Shown: positions 47,982 to 59,861 of the stretch, piece after piece | Layout of the letters: the number at the start of each line of letters is the position of its first letter | How positions within the stretch are numbered: position 1 is the stretch's first letter | From: Phaffia rhodozyma | Taxonomy: Eukaryota; Basidiomycota; Tremellomycetes; Cystofilobasidiales; Mrakiaceae | Length of the DNA: 64,000 bases | Direction: 5' to 3' | NCBI GenBank assembly: GCA_014706385.1 | Contig: JACGZH010000005.1 | Coordinates: forward strand, 1,116,001 to 1,180,000 | Notes under the pieces: generated by a model | What the model was told of the DNA's origin: nothing | Seen by the model: only the letters and a program-made list of their open reading frames with translations | Databases searched by the model: none | Made by a program: the position numbers and the translations under genes

Positions 47982-49397
47982 CTAGCTTTCATCCATGGCC
48001 AGTTCGTCCGCCTCCTCTTGGTCTTCGTCGTCCCCTGCAGGCCACCAGCCTGTAACACCGAGTCCTTGTTCTGCTATAGTTGCCTGTTGTGGGAAAAGAT
48101 CACGGAACGAAGATCAATTACGAGTTTACTGTGATCGCTTTTTCCTTCACTGTCAACGAATATCGGAAGGAACATGATGCCCGGCAGCAGAGATCCCAAG
48201 AGAAGAAGAGAAAGAGGAGGCAAGCATACTTCTAATAGCCAACTGGGTAGTTGTTCGTCTTCGTCGTCGTCCACAGGGACGGCCATTCCATCAACAATCT
48301 TGGATCGCTCACTCGGCGGTCTAGGTTCGTGTTCTTGAAATTTGGAAGCAGTGATCCGGAAGCGAATCATATCGTTGTTTAATATTGGGAGTTTTGCTTT
48401 TGAAAAGAATAAGCATCACCATTGATGAAAGCAGAAAAGAATGATATAGTCAGTCTTGATGGAGAGCGAATGATGAGAGGATTTTTCGAGAATTGTACGG
48501 ACTTCTTTCTGAATCCGAAGGGGCATCTTCATCTAATGGAACAAGCCAGTAATGAGCTCCTGTCGGCTGATCCGGATCCTCAGGATCACTGCATGAACAA
48601 AAAAATCGATGAGAGTCGTGTCTAGGGATTTAGTGCAAGATGAGAACGGATGGGCTGAGACTCGAGAAAGATGCGCACAAGAAAAATTCATCGGCTGGTA
48701 ACGAGGAGATAAGGATGTAGATATCATCGAAAAATCCCAACGATACTGTTTGGGAAACGATGAGAATGGATAGGATTAGTACACAAACCGTATCGGTTTG
48801 CTCGTCGTATTTCCTAAAGTTGATTAGAAGAATTGATGCCTCATGCATATACGGAAAGTTCTCGGATCTTACTTCTTATACGGTCCGGCGTTGAGGACAA
48901 AACCTTGCCAACTAAGACTTCACCGCTAAAAGGCTGGAAGACTAAGAGGTTGAACTTGACTGATTATGTCATTAGTCACATACGTGAGCCATAACATGGC
49001 CCGGCATGAATGACAACGAGAGAAGGCGAACGAAATAGACGCGTCAGTTCTGTCTTGTCCTTCCCCCATTAGCTGCTAAGTTCAACATACCCTTGTACCA
49101 GACAGCACCGTCTCCCCATCTGACCTTCCCGTCGCCACACTCAACCAGATCCCAAACAGCCAAACAGAAGCCAACCTGTTGAAGAATTTTATTAGCATAC
49201 TTTTTATTGAGATACGATGTGATAGCCTCGTGTGTCGGGAGCCCAAAGTTGGTAGGAAAGATTGGGACAGAGTCCTGTGAGGAGGAAGAAAGAGACACAA
49301 TGGTGGTGTTAGTTCGAGTTTGATCAAGCGCAGGCTGAATTACACAGCCAATCAAGAATAGAGATAGTCGTGCCTTGACTTCAGATAGAATGAACAT
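47982..49397 (-). CDS. RPC25: RNA polymerase III subunit Rpc25 (RPB7-like, POLR3H homologue)
   Basis: Seven exons (49397-49374, 49274-49091, 48959-48873, 48745-48679, 48588-48503, 48396-48230, 48083-47982) close to 238 residues. Rpc25 pairs with Rpc17 to form the stalk of Pol III and is needed for initiation on tRNA and 5S genes. The protein starts MFILSEVKDSV, as in the family. Then come NKKYANKILQQVGFCLAVWDL (SHS2/RPB7 N-domain), VKFNLLVFQPFSGEVLVGKV, ISLGFFDDIYI and LPADEFFFDPEDPDQ, WLVPLDED, NNDMIRFRITASKF (OB fold), and the C-terminal GLGVTGWW. The first intron appears to use a GC donor: the alternative GT site would remove two residues of the conserved start. It is divergent from the RhoGEF. 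Confidence 0.92.
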
Positions 49398-49692
49398 GAA
49401 GTGAGGCTGAACAAGTGCAGAGGTAAGATTGATAGAATGACGATTATAGGTTCGTTGTAGGATAGAAAGGAGAAAGGTAGAAATGAGCATGAGCCCAAAT
49501 CTCTCAATGATAGACACGTGAACTTCAAGGCTGTGTTCAAAGAGGCGATGTAAATGGATTCTGTCTGTATTGTCCTTCTCTTGATAACCTTTTTCATCTC
49601 CATATCTTACTCTCACTCTTGCGGTCGTCGACAGTAGCAATAACTTCAAGTTAGATCAGGCTTCCTTAAAAAAGAAAAAAAAAGATCAAAAC
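49398..49692. promoter_or_regulatory. divergent promoter region of RPC25 and the RhoGEF gene
   Basis: About 295 bp separate the two start codons. An A-rich run just before 49693 (AAAAAAGAAAAAAAA) is the only notable feature. Confidence 0.4.
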
Positions 49693-52600
49693 ATGTCTCA
49701 TCCACCAAGACCTAAAGTGGAATACAGGACGCTTCCTCAGTAAGTCAGCTACATTTCTCCGTTACTGCAGCATCGGAGCGTCCTTTTCATATCAAGATTA
49801 GATCAAGAGACAATGCCTTGACATGGCTAACTGTGGAGATGATTCAACCCTCCCTCTGCTCTGCTCAAACTATTGTCCGAATACAAACAATTTCAGTTTC
49901 AGTTCTTCTACGACTACTGCCACAGATGGTAGTGTTATCCCTATCGATCACACCTCTCCTCGTCACGAACGATCCTCGCTGCATAGGCAATCAAATCATT
50001 CCCAAAGCTCGTCAGGAACCCAACCGCCAACCGAATTTGGATATCAGCAATCTCTTGATAGCTATCAACATGTTCCAAGATATAACGCAGATCAACACGC
50101 AGATCAACGTACCGCACAATGCTCATCTAAGTCGTTTGCTCAATTTGATGCGTACCCCGATATCGAGCAATACAGACCGATAGAAAAGTCCCTTGCATTC
50201 GAAACATCTACCGACATACCTCTGACCAGACAGCCGAGCTCTACTTCCGAGCCCCCTGTAGCTGGGCAGTTACTATACAGGTCGCACGATCAGTCTTCTC
50301 AATTGCCTCAACGCATGCGTACAACATCGGGTCTTGATCCATCAACTGATTCTTACGCTCCTGGCCAACCTCATTCGTTCGCCGTCAGAGCTTTACCAGA
50401 TCCAGGCTCACAGAAAGCCTCAGCAAGCCTGTCGACAACGAAAAGCGAAAGAAAGCCTTCAGGAGGCGGAGGGAGAAGACTACCGGCCATTCCGAACCTC
50501 CAGCAAAGACCTTCAAACGTTGTGGTTGGCTCTTCTACTTTTGAATGCTCTCCAACCATATCTCCAACAGCTGCCGAGGAAAAGCGTGCAATATTTGCTG
50601 GAGTACCAGACGGCGCATCATTTAGCCATGCAATCTCTCCAGCTTATGTCGTAACTCCACCACCACCACCACCACCACCACCTCCTCCTCCTCCACCACC
50701 TCCACTCTCTCAAGCGTCTGTTCAGCCACTCTCAGCCTCCAATTCATTGCTACATAATACGTCGCCACAGTATCACCCACCCTTCGTTGTGCCTTCCTCT
50801 TCCTTCACGACTCCAGTTTCGAATACTGGGGTCAGCCTCGGGCCCAACTTTGCGTCTGTCTCAACTTCTCGATATCACCCACCAGCAACGTACGAAACCA
50901 CTCCTACATCTCGATACAGTGTCAGGTACGACATCTTTTTTATTTCTAGATTTAGAGATACCTCCTTCGCGTGAGCTAAGCTGCACAACTGACATATCTC
51001 ATTACGCACTCTCTGATGATGGAAGTCAAAGCAGAACGGGCCACGAGCCTTCATCCTCAGATGTTTCGATATCATCGTACTACAGTGCTCAGCCAACTCA
51101 ATCATTTACTGAATATAGTCAACTTGATTATTCTTCCCCGTCGCGATCCTCGAGTGTTTTTTTGGATGGACAGAGTGGTCTTTCCAGGCCATCGCATGTG
51201 TCTGAAAGCTCATCTGAATCAATATCACGTCGAGGGTCTCATCGTCATGTTATCACTCGTGAATCGTCAATGCTATCGCCCCTGACTGATGTAAGCGTAC
51301 ACTCGTCCCAACCCTTTCGAACAGATCGAATGCTGGATCGGACGACATCGAGTCTTTCAATGGGGTCTTTTTTGCCTATTCCGGAAGCTCTTCCTTCTCC
51401 TGAGATCACATCGACCAATCAACCGTCACATCAGAACTCAGAACGCGAGCCGTATGGTTCTTCTCTCATAACCGACGAGATCCTGAAAGAGACAACTACG
51501 ACTTTCAAAAGGTTCCCCTCTTTAGCGTACCACTCCGCAAACCCGCGACCATCAAGATACGGACAGTATCCCCGACCACTGTTTTCTGATGAGGATCAGG
51601 AGCGCGATCATCAGGCTACGTTGGATAGAGCCACGTTCCGACACAAAGAAGACTTCGATAGAGAACGAAAGTTCAGAGCCAAACCAGTGTTGAGGACTGA
51701 TACGCAATCTGGGGAGCTTGTGGACACACTTATCGAACCTGGTGATGAGGGAGGTTTTGATCTTTATCTAAGAGGCGGAATATCAGACGTAGAAGAGGAC
51801 AGCGAGCTGAGGTTCTTCCAAGTGGCCTTGTTGAGCAACGTGGCTGTTCACTTGAAGGATAAAGTTGTCAGAGGAGAACATATCAAAGGCAGCATCTCAT
51901 TCCATAATTCATTCACTGGTAAAAATATTGTGGTACGTTATTATAAATATCCCAAACCGTCTCTATTGTAACCTGCCAGCTGACTTTCATCTGTTTGTTT
52001 CCTTATTCTTATGAACTTTGCGCTTCGTCAATAGACTGCCATACAATCGTTCATGCCATCCTTCATTCGCCAAAGTGAAAACGATCGCCGCGCTGCTCTC
52101 GAGGTCGCAAGAGCTCTCAAATCTCAACTGTTCATCATTGAAGTGGATTTCGACGATATCCCTTTGACAGATTCTCTGGACGATGTATTCACTTTCATGG
52201 ATGAGTCAGAGATAGGTGCGGGTGGGGTGGCAGAACTTCCGACAGGGGTCTTTACGTACTTGACCAAGTGCTATAGCGCGAGTTGTCCGGGGGACCAGAG
52301 TTGTTATTCATATACATGTCCTCATAAAACACAGGTAAACTTTACTTTGTCATTTGATCGTATTAGGATCTAGAATCGAACTGACTACAAGTATTCTTTG
52401 CATCGAATTGTGCCTTACAAACTTAATCCGTTCATTCCTATCGTTTCTGTTGTAATAGTTTAACTCGCTTAGTAGGAATCTAAGCACAGTGTCAACGACT
52501 GGAGAAACTAGGCAGCGAAAGAGGACATGGGCCGAGACGGTGGACCCATTTGTTCTTCGGAATCTCTCAGAATCGGAAATAAGGAAACAAGAAGCTATTC

Positions 52601-55600
52601 ATACTATGGTTCTTCAGGAGGAACAGTACAAGGAAGACCTGTTGACGATCGAGACAGTATGTCATTGCTACTATTATCGAAGCTTGATCGCTTGACTAAA
52701 CAGACCTCCTACATGATTTAATATTCTGTGCAATGGTAAAAGTTATTCATCATTCCTCTTCGATCAGCAGACCCACCCATCATCCATCCTCAACCGGTTC
52801 TTGAATCCTTCATACAGACAGTTTTTTCAAATCTTTTGGAGATTCGCCTCGCCAATGAGCGACTGATTGAACTCTTCACGGTCCGTCAGCGAGAACAGCG
52901 ACCAACGATTGAAACTATTGGCGATGTATTCCTTCATGCGGCGGCCGAGTTTCGCCCCATATACGCCGAATATCTATCCAAGGTCCCAGCGGCCGAGCTT
53001 TGTTTGGATGCGACTATGGAAAAATTTCCTGAGTTTCGAATGCTTGCAGAGCGCGCAAGTCATACGCCTGAGGCCCGAGGCCGAGATTTGAAGAAGTTCC
53101 TTAGCCGGCCGTTGACTCAACTCCAAAGGTACCACAAGCTTCTCGATGCTATTCTCAAAGAGACCGACCCCAATTATTTCGATGCCGAATTTATTGCTGA
53201 GGCAGATGGGGCCATTTCAAAATTTGCAATGGAGGGGAAACTTCTTGGATTTCAGGCGGGCAACGGCAGAGGAGTACATGATCATCTCGAGTGGCATGAT
53301 TTCGTCTCAGATGAAGATTTGCAGAGTTTACCTAAACAAGTTCAGGCTCGGCAGCAGTAAGCATGGCTTGATAACTTGGAAAGGTATTGACGGAAAGGTA
53401 ATCAGAACCTGTCTTTTTAAACCAAAAAATCACAGCGTGATATTCGAGATCATCAAAGGTGAAATACAATACGTTTCAGACTTAACCGCTTTAGAACCTG
53501 TACGTCCAATATCACAATGCTCCTCAGCTATTATCGTTCTCATAAGGTACCAAATTTCAAATTTCGAAAATGTAGTTGTTCATAGTTCCTTTACGGGAAG
53601 CTGTCCCTCCGATAATAAATGCCGCCCGTATCAACCGGTTCATTCTCGACGTTTTCCATAACTATCAAGATATTCTTTCGATTCACCGACACCTTCTCAA
53701 CCGACTCAAAAAAAGGCAGAGAGATCAGCATCCAAAAATCGTTTCAGTGACGGATCTTATATACGATTCATTGCTGCAGTGGGAAGATTCTTACAGGTGA
53801 GTAGAGTAGCCTCGGTGTGTATCGTTATTATTATTTTGTCGATTCCTCACTGATCCTTTTCTCTTCTCTCTGCTCCCGACCATATCACTTTGTAGAGCTT
53901 ACGCGGCCAATTATCCGATTGCTAAATACATGATTGACAAAGAAAGAAAGAATAACCCCGCATTCTCCAATTTTTTTGATGTGAGTTATTTTAGCAAGCT
54001 ATCTGTCAATTTTATAATGAAATTACATGTAGATGTTTGCTACGCTTTTCTGATCCTTGGGTTCTGGATTATGTTTCTAAACTTGTTAAATGTATATGAT
54101 CAGAATTGTACCCGTCAAAAACTTGCCTACAAAAAGGACATGTACGATTTCATTAACCGACCTATCCCTCGACTTTTGCGCTACGATCTTCTTCTGAAGG
54201 AAATACTCAAGCTGACTGGGAAAGAAGGTCTACCGACGGATGAGGTCAAGCAAGTGCTCGAAGAGCTTCAAGCGTCAGCCTCTTTAGTTGATAAAGCCGT
54301 TGAGGAGGCTCAATTGAAGATCGAGATGTGGCAATTAAAGGACACATTGGCTATCCCTAGTGATGCTAAGATTCACGATTCTGTCGTGAGTCTCTACTCA
54401 TAATTCTTTAGAGGGTGTCTTTGCACTGACCAATGCTTTGCTCTTTTGGGTGACGCGTTCCCATCTTGTCGTGCGGGCTTCAAAATCTCTTTTCCGTGTC
54501 TTGAAGATTGCTGAGCTCGAATTGATGCACCCCAATCGACAATTGATTCATAAGGGATATCTGCGTCAACCTGATGGATTACAAGTATTCATCATTCTTT
54601 TAGATAACTATCTCGTAACGACCCGAATCATGAAAGTACGGGAGGGCAAGAAAGATGAAGGACAACAGAAGCACGTTCTGCAGAAAAGAGTAAGTGTTTT
54701 TTTTTGGGAATAATCATATATCATATATAAGAACAAGCTCACTCCATTCATTTAAACTTTTCTGTAGCCCATCCCCCTCAGCTTGCTTGATCTGGGAAAT
54801 TTTTCAGGTGCAATGTCTCGAGCTTCGTCTCTATCAACTGGGTTGATCGGTCGGGGAAAAGACCGATCTGAAGTTATCAATTCGTCCGAAGCAGAGTCAA
54901 AGCAGGTCTTTCCTTTCACATACGTTGTGGGCTCAAGTGGAGTCATGGGTGGGACATATCAGCTTTGGGCAGATTCAGAACAATCACGATCAGAATGGAA
55001 AAACAAGCTACAAGAGGCAAAAACTCTCAGTGACGTTGTCTCAGATTCAAATAAGGTAATGTCTATTGTATAACATTTTGAAGTGTATGTTCCCAGCGCT
55101 GACCCTCATACTGTTTCAAATAGGCCTTTGAACTTGGTGAGCTTTGCGTCTCGACACTGTTCAAGTCAGGAAGTGCGCCTCCTCAGAGCTCCTTAGGCCG
55201 ACCTACACATCCAAGCCCTTACGCTGGTCAAGTCAACTGCTCAGTCCCATTCCGTAAGTATGTTTGGCAGTTTGTGTCTGCACATCGATTGACACCAACA
55301 CAGAGACATGTCATAATCTTTTTTTTGTCAAAGGAACTCGAGATGGGCGTGAATTAGTTGCCATTGGTTGTGATGAAGGGGTTTGGATTGGGATGAGAGG
55401 GAATCTAAGATGTAAGTTCAGAGGTTTGGTCTTATGATGAAAACAACATCTGATATTTCGCAACTTCCCTTAACATGCGCAGCTTTCAGCAAGGTTCTGC
55501 ATGGTAAGACATCCTTAAAATCTTTCTTTAGAATCTTTTCTCAATCGATCTGAATCAAGCTTCAATACGTTCACTTCTTAGTGAAAAACGTGACGGTCAT

Positions 55601-57399
55601 AGCTGTTCTAGAACGTTTTGGCATGTTCCTCGTTCTTGCAGACCATGTAAGCATGGGTGTTTTCTTTCTTGCTTGCCTTTGATAAGCAGCTAATCTCCGT
55701 TATTGTTCATAGTCTCTCTTTGCTTATCAATTAGAAGATCTCGTACCCTCTCCATCGGGTCCCGCTCCAAGTAGCAGAGGACCGGAACGCTTAAGCGGAA
55801 CGGCTCATGTCCTTTCGTTCAGTGTTGGCCAGCTCTCTGGACGAACGTTGGTGGTGTACATGAAGAAGAAACAACTTGATAGCGTCTTCCGTGTGCTAGA
55901 GCCTATATCAAAAGGCGCAAGAGGCGACACGTGAGCACTATTCATATATATTTGCTTTCAGCTGTGCTCAAATAGAGATTCATGGTTAAGCTTTTCATCA
56001 TTCTCATCAACTCTTTAATCTTTAGGGGCCGTCGCGGTTTCTTTGGAAGCAATAAAGGGACTAGTTTTGAAGTGTACAAGGTATGTCGTGTTGCTTCAGT
56101 CGACTCATATACCTCATCTATCTCTTGAGCTTGTTAGATGAATATCTTTCGAACAACACTGCAAACAGGATTTCTTTATTCCAACCGATGCAAAGTTTAT
56201 ACATTTCTTGAAGGCCAAACTTGCGATTGTTTGTGCAAAAGGGTTCGAGATTATGGATCTGCAGAGGCAAGTTCCTTCCATCTGTTGATTAACCTCGACA
56301 ATCTTGTAATCCAACTGACTCATATCGTTTGTCATGAACAGCTTACAGACAGGCTCTATTCCTGTTTTTCAGGCGCAGAAAGTGAAAGACAATGCGACAA
56401 TGCAAGCCTTGTCAAAGAGATGTGAAAACGCGTCTGCATTGGGCATGTTCAAGTCGACAGACGTATGTTTGATCTTATTCGTAAAGAACGAGACCGGAAC
56501 TAACTTTGCTCCCCTTTATGATTAGACTGAATTCATCTTATGCTATAACAGTAAGAGTCTTCGTCAGTTTGAGATATATGTCGTCCTTACTAACTCATCA
56601 TTGTGATCAGCATTTGGACTGTATGTTGAAAAGCACGGAGAACCTGCCCGAGGTGGTAAAACTATCGATTGGGAGACTTTGCCTAAAACCGTAGCCTTCC
56701 ACCCTCCTTACTTCCTGCTGTTTTCCTGGAATTACATTGAAATTCGACATATTCAAACGGGCCGATTAGCACAAATCATCACCGGAAAAGATGTTCGTTG
56801 TGTTTGGGATGGCAGCGGGGTCAAGTGGGTTCATACTCGTGTCCTCTTCATCTACATTCAGTGATAAATTATCAAAAGAACAAAGACTGATTTCTTTTTG
56901 GTTCATCTGTACATGGTGTAGTTCTCTCAGTCAGGCTACTCCTGGACCTCAAGGATATGGTGTTGAGAGCGCCACCATGGAGTCTAAGGTTCACATAGTC
57001 ATGGACGGAGAAAAAAATCAGGCGAACGATACACCTCAAACGATGTAAGCACCTTTGATTCGATTGGTAATGTTTATAATAAATCTAAATTTCAACACAC
57101 TGTATATGATCGTCGCTGTTGAAGTTTTGAACTCCAACGTAGGTCATACTTTTCTTTGAATATGATCGTCATTCTACTGATTTCAAGATGTCAAACCCCT
57201 CTGAGGATAATTAATGTTTACTCACATGTTCATTCTGCTCCGTTTCAGCGACCATTCTTTTAGACAATCCCCTATCGAGTTCGGAGGGGCCAGCAGTGCT
57301 GTCACATCATCCAGATCATCGACCTCTAATGAACCAGCACTCATCGCAATTTTTGCCTCCACAAATCGTCTTCAACCAACCTGTCCGCAACCAATTTAG
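49693..57399 (+). CDS. Rho guanine-nucleotide exchange factor with two DH domains, PH and CNH (Rom/Tus-like)
   Basis: A many-exon gene. The likely first exon is 49693-49739 (MSHPPRPKVEYRTLPQ, GTAAGT donor); an alternative start is ATG 49823. The N-terminal third is Ser/Pro/Thr-rich and disordered, with 16 Pro at 50657-50704. From 51.7 to 52.3 kb comes the Rom-type DEP-like region (HIKGSISFHNSFTGKNIV, LPTGVFTYLTKCYS). DH domain 1 spans about 52.5-53.3 kb (SEIRKQEAIHTMVLQEEQY, LFIIPLRSADPPII, FLSRPLTQLQRYHKLLDAIL). DH domain 2 spans 53.44-54.39 kb (HVIFEIIKGEIQYVSDL, LFIVPLREAVPPII, INRPIPRLLRYDLLLKEIL). A PH domain (about 54.5-55.06 kb, ending YQLWADSEQSRSEWKNKL) and a CNH domain (about 55.13-56.85 kb: VAIGCDEGVWIG, FLVLADHSLFAY, EFILCYNTFGLYV) follow. 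It should activate Rho1-type GTPases for cell-wall integrity. The C-terminal end after 57047 is uncertain. Confidence 0.88.
50657..50704 (+). repeat. CCA/CCT proline-codon repeat
   Basis: Sixteen consecutive proline codons (eight CCA, four CCT, then a CCA/CCT mix) lie inside the RhoGEF N-terminal region. The run is likely slippage-prone. It could bind SH3 or WW partners, but that is inference. Confidence 0.9.
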
Positions 57400-58600
57400 T
57401 TCTCAAACGCCTATACCGCAGCAACAATCGTCTTATCCGCATAGTTATCGATAACTATCCTCTATTGACAAGTCCAATGGCACTTGAACATCGAGGTCTG
57501 TTTGCGACGTGATTCGACGGATCGAGCTCTGTGTATTATCTGGTCCTTTCTTCTTATGTATTTCTCTTCCTTTTACATTGTTGGCATGTGTGCCACCTGC
57601 TTGGTTCGGATGTATCAAGGTGGCGTGTCCTTAGGTATATAACAGCATGACCACTTTCTCTTCTTCATTTCTTTTTCCTTCTGTTCAATGAATAGAGGCC
57701 TTGATCATGCTTTCGGTCTGTTCTTCGCGAATTCTTGATTATACCATCTAGTCGCGCGTACTGCTTTGCCACAATCTTCGAGTGGTGTCATTTATATTTA
57801 CTTGTATAAACGTTGTCCCTTTCCATATCGAAAGTCATGTCAAAACTCAGTTGAGCATGATACCTTCTGCACTCAATGTAGAATATGAACTATAGGTCGC
57901 AGCCGCTATCTATATGAGAGGTTCTAAAACGAGTATGAGAAAACATTTCTTGTAATAAGCTTCGACATGTGCAGAATAGAATGGTACAGCGGGCGTTTTC
58001 AGAGTGTTGGTCTCACCTAAGAGCAATCTTCCGATTGATGTCTGAGCAATATTATTCTAACACGCATGTCTGCAAATTCTCACACCGAACTAATTCAATC
58101 CCTCAGCAGGTTTCGTGGCCTATAGATGATTTAGCTTATACCTTTAAGTTTGCCTTGTATTCTATTATGAGCGTAGGCAGGGGGGCTGAGTGGGGAGTGT
58201 GCTCAGCGCGCTTAGGCTCTTGGGCAGGTGGGGATCATACAATATTACAGAGTAAGGAGGATGGTAATGATGATAGGAAACTTTGAGAATTAAACGAGGT
58301 TTCAAGCTTGAGAGAGCAGAGGAAAGAATGCTAGTAAGCTACCAAGTATATATGCCATTCTGCTGTCCTTCATCCCATCTCTCATCACGTTCTCGACAAC
58401 AAGCTAAGGAAAAAGAAGGAGACGCAAAGAAAGACAAAGAAAGACAAAGCAACATAAATCGGATAGAGAGAGATAAGAAGATACACACTAAATACAACGG
58501 GAGACAAAAGAGGATGAGAAAGCAAGATGAAGGAAGAGAGAGAATAAAGGCATCGGCGTTGATAGCACACGGTCAGCAAATCCCGATGCTGGCGTTGTGT
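57400..58600. other. RhoGEF 3' region and gene-free DNA
   Basis: About 1.2 kb without a recognisable gene. Short open frames (57969-58286, 58283-58813) have no features. The second becomes Lys/Arg/Gln-rich and runs into the palindrome described next. This stretch marks the change from gene-dense to repeat-rich DNA. Confidence 0.5.
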
Positions 58601-58671
58601 CAAGAACAGTCTATGTTGGGCCAATTCACCTTATACCAGTCATTTCGGATCCGATCGTGGCACCAAGAAAG

Positions 58672-58744
58672 CACACCGACTGCGAAGGCTAGATCATACA
58701 TTGTGACGTGCACTGGGTACGATCTAGCCTTCGCAGTCGGTGTG
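58672..58744. repeat. perfect 24-bp inverted repeat with 25-nt loop
   Basis: The arm 58672-58695 is the exact reverse complement of 58721-58744, separated by 25 nt. The pairing continues outward with gaps for about ten more positions on each side (GAAA against TTTC and so on). It lies about 60 bp before the LTR-like repeat starting at 58808. It could form a strong hairpin. It may be the core of a small inverted-repeat element or a rearranged end of an LTR element. Confidence 0.9.
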
Positions 58745-58807
58745 ATTTCTCGGTACTGTCTCAACTCAAACAAAACACACTGGCACTTCGCTCAGCGTGT
58801 ACTCGCC

Positions 58808-58873
58808 TGTTGAAATTACACAGCGAGGTGTAACGACACCGCATCCAGATTACGTCTCATGTGGCGGGCCTTG
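58808..58873 (+). repeat. LTR-like repeat, copy 1 (TGTTGA start)
   Basis: About 66 bp beginning TGTTGAAATTACACAGC match 59862-59927 with roughly six differences. The TGTTG start and the shared ACGACACCGCATCC core suggest the end of a long terminal repeat. The match decays after GGCGGGCCT. Confidence 0.7.
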
Positions 58874-58900
58874 TTAGGGGCGGGAGCTGGGCTGGTAGCG

Positions 58901-58982
58901 GAAGGGTTACGAGGTAGTAACCACACAAGACTCTTAGGTTTCAGGGGAGAAGTTCAGGCTCTTGGGACTGAGAAACAGGATT
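58901..58982 (+). repeat. diverged dispersed repeat, copy 1
   Basis: A block with GGTTAC-6nt-GTAACC, then ACAAG and GGGGAGAAGTTCAGGCTCT resembles 59453-59532, which has the same landmarks in the same order. The intervening bases differ, so the copies are old. They are probably fragments of one LTR family. Confidence 0.55.
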
Positions 58983-59334
58983 GATGACATCACTAGAACG
59001 ATGACAAGGACAAGAACAAGGAAAGCAGCAGAATTTAAAAGGATTAAGAGTTCTGTCAAGAGAGAATACAGAACGAATGACTATAGACAGGTGATAGAGT
59101 AAGCATATTGTAGATAGACCAGATGAGAAGAGGAACATAGAGTTGTGGACACACCTCAGTATACCAGACTGTAGTTCTGGTGACGACTGAGGTGCAAGAA
59201 GGAGATGGGAAGAAGGAAGGAGTCATATACAGCAAGCTGGCTGGTGGAGCCGAGTCAATGCGAAGGAAAGCCGAAAAAGTACAGGATATGAGATAACGAT
59301 ATGGGACGATAGAGCACAGCTGTGCGGTCATGAT

Positions 59335-59427
59335 GGTGCAGGTCTGAGTGCACTCCGGGAAGGATGGCCGGAGTTATTCCGGCCGAAAGCGATCACGTGA
59401 ACGGCGACATTCGGCGAGAAACGGACT
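59335..59427 (-). repeat. LTR fragment in reverse orientation
   Basis: About 93 bp are the reverse complement of 60048-60141 with only a few differences (shared core: CTCCGGGAAGGATG and TTCCGGCCGAAAGCGATCA). It therefore looks like a fragment of the same LTR as that at 59862-60370, inserted in the opposite direction. Confidence 0.75.
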
Positions 59428-59452
59428 GTCAGGTTCCGGGTTCAGAGGGTAA

Positions 59453-59532
59453 TGGGAAGGTTACAAAAGTGTAACCAGACAAGGAGTACGAAGAGTAGGG
59501 GAGAAGTTCAGGCTCTCTTGCTCGGTGATTTT
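59453..59532 (+). repeat. diverged dispersed repeat, copy 2
   Basis: This pairs with 58901-58982: GGTTAC-6nt-GTAACC, ACAAGG, then GGGGAGAAGTTCAGGCTCT. The spacing between landmarks is the same. Confidence 0.55.
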
Positions 59533-59861
59533 GACGGAGGGGCGAGGCGAAGAGATTTGGAAGAACAAGATTGATATCACAGATTACAAGAATACAAAGG
59601 GACCAAGGAGGATAGAGGATTCAGGCTTGAGAAACTATACTATTGGTGGCAAAGGAACCACGTATTATATATCATCCTCAGACTCCAATGATTATGCATA
59701 AGAGAACAGGTCGTAGAAAATGCTAGAAATGCCTGCGCTGTAATGGGAGAGAGCATAGGGAGAACAAAGCAGGAGGAATGATAGAAATAGGAGAAGGTTA
59801 CCGGGTGAAACACTCAGGTTATTAAGAATACTTGAATATGGTGCTTTGGTTTCTGCTTATC

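Noticed and set aside
48660..48745. possible U12-type (AT-AC) intron from an ATCCTT string in RPC25
   Set aside because: The frame is continuous there (IYILISSLPADEFF), and a normal GTGCGC donor at 48678 joins in phase to a good acceptor at 48589.
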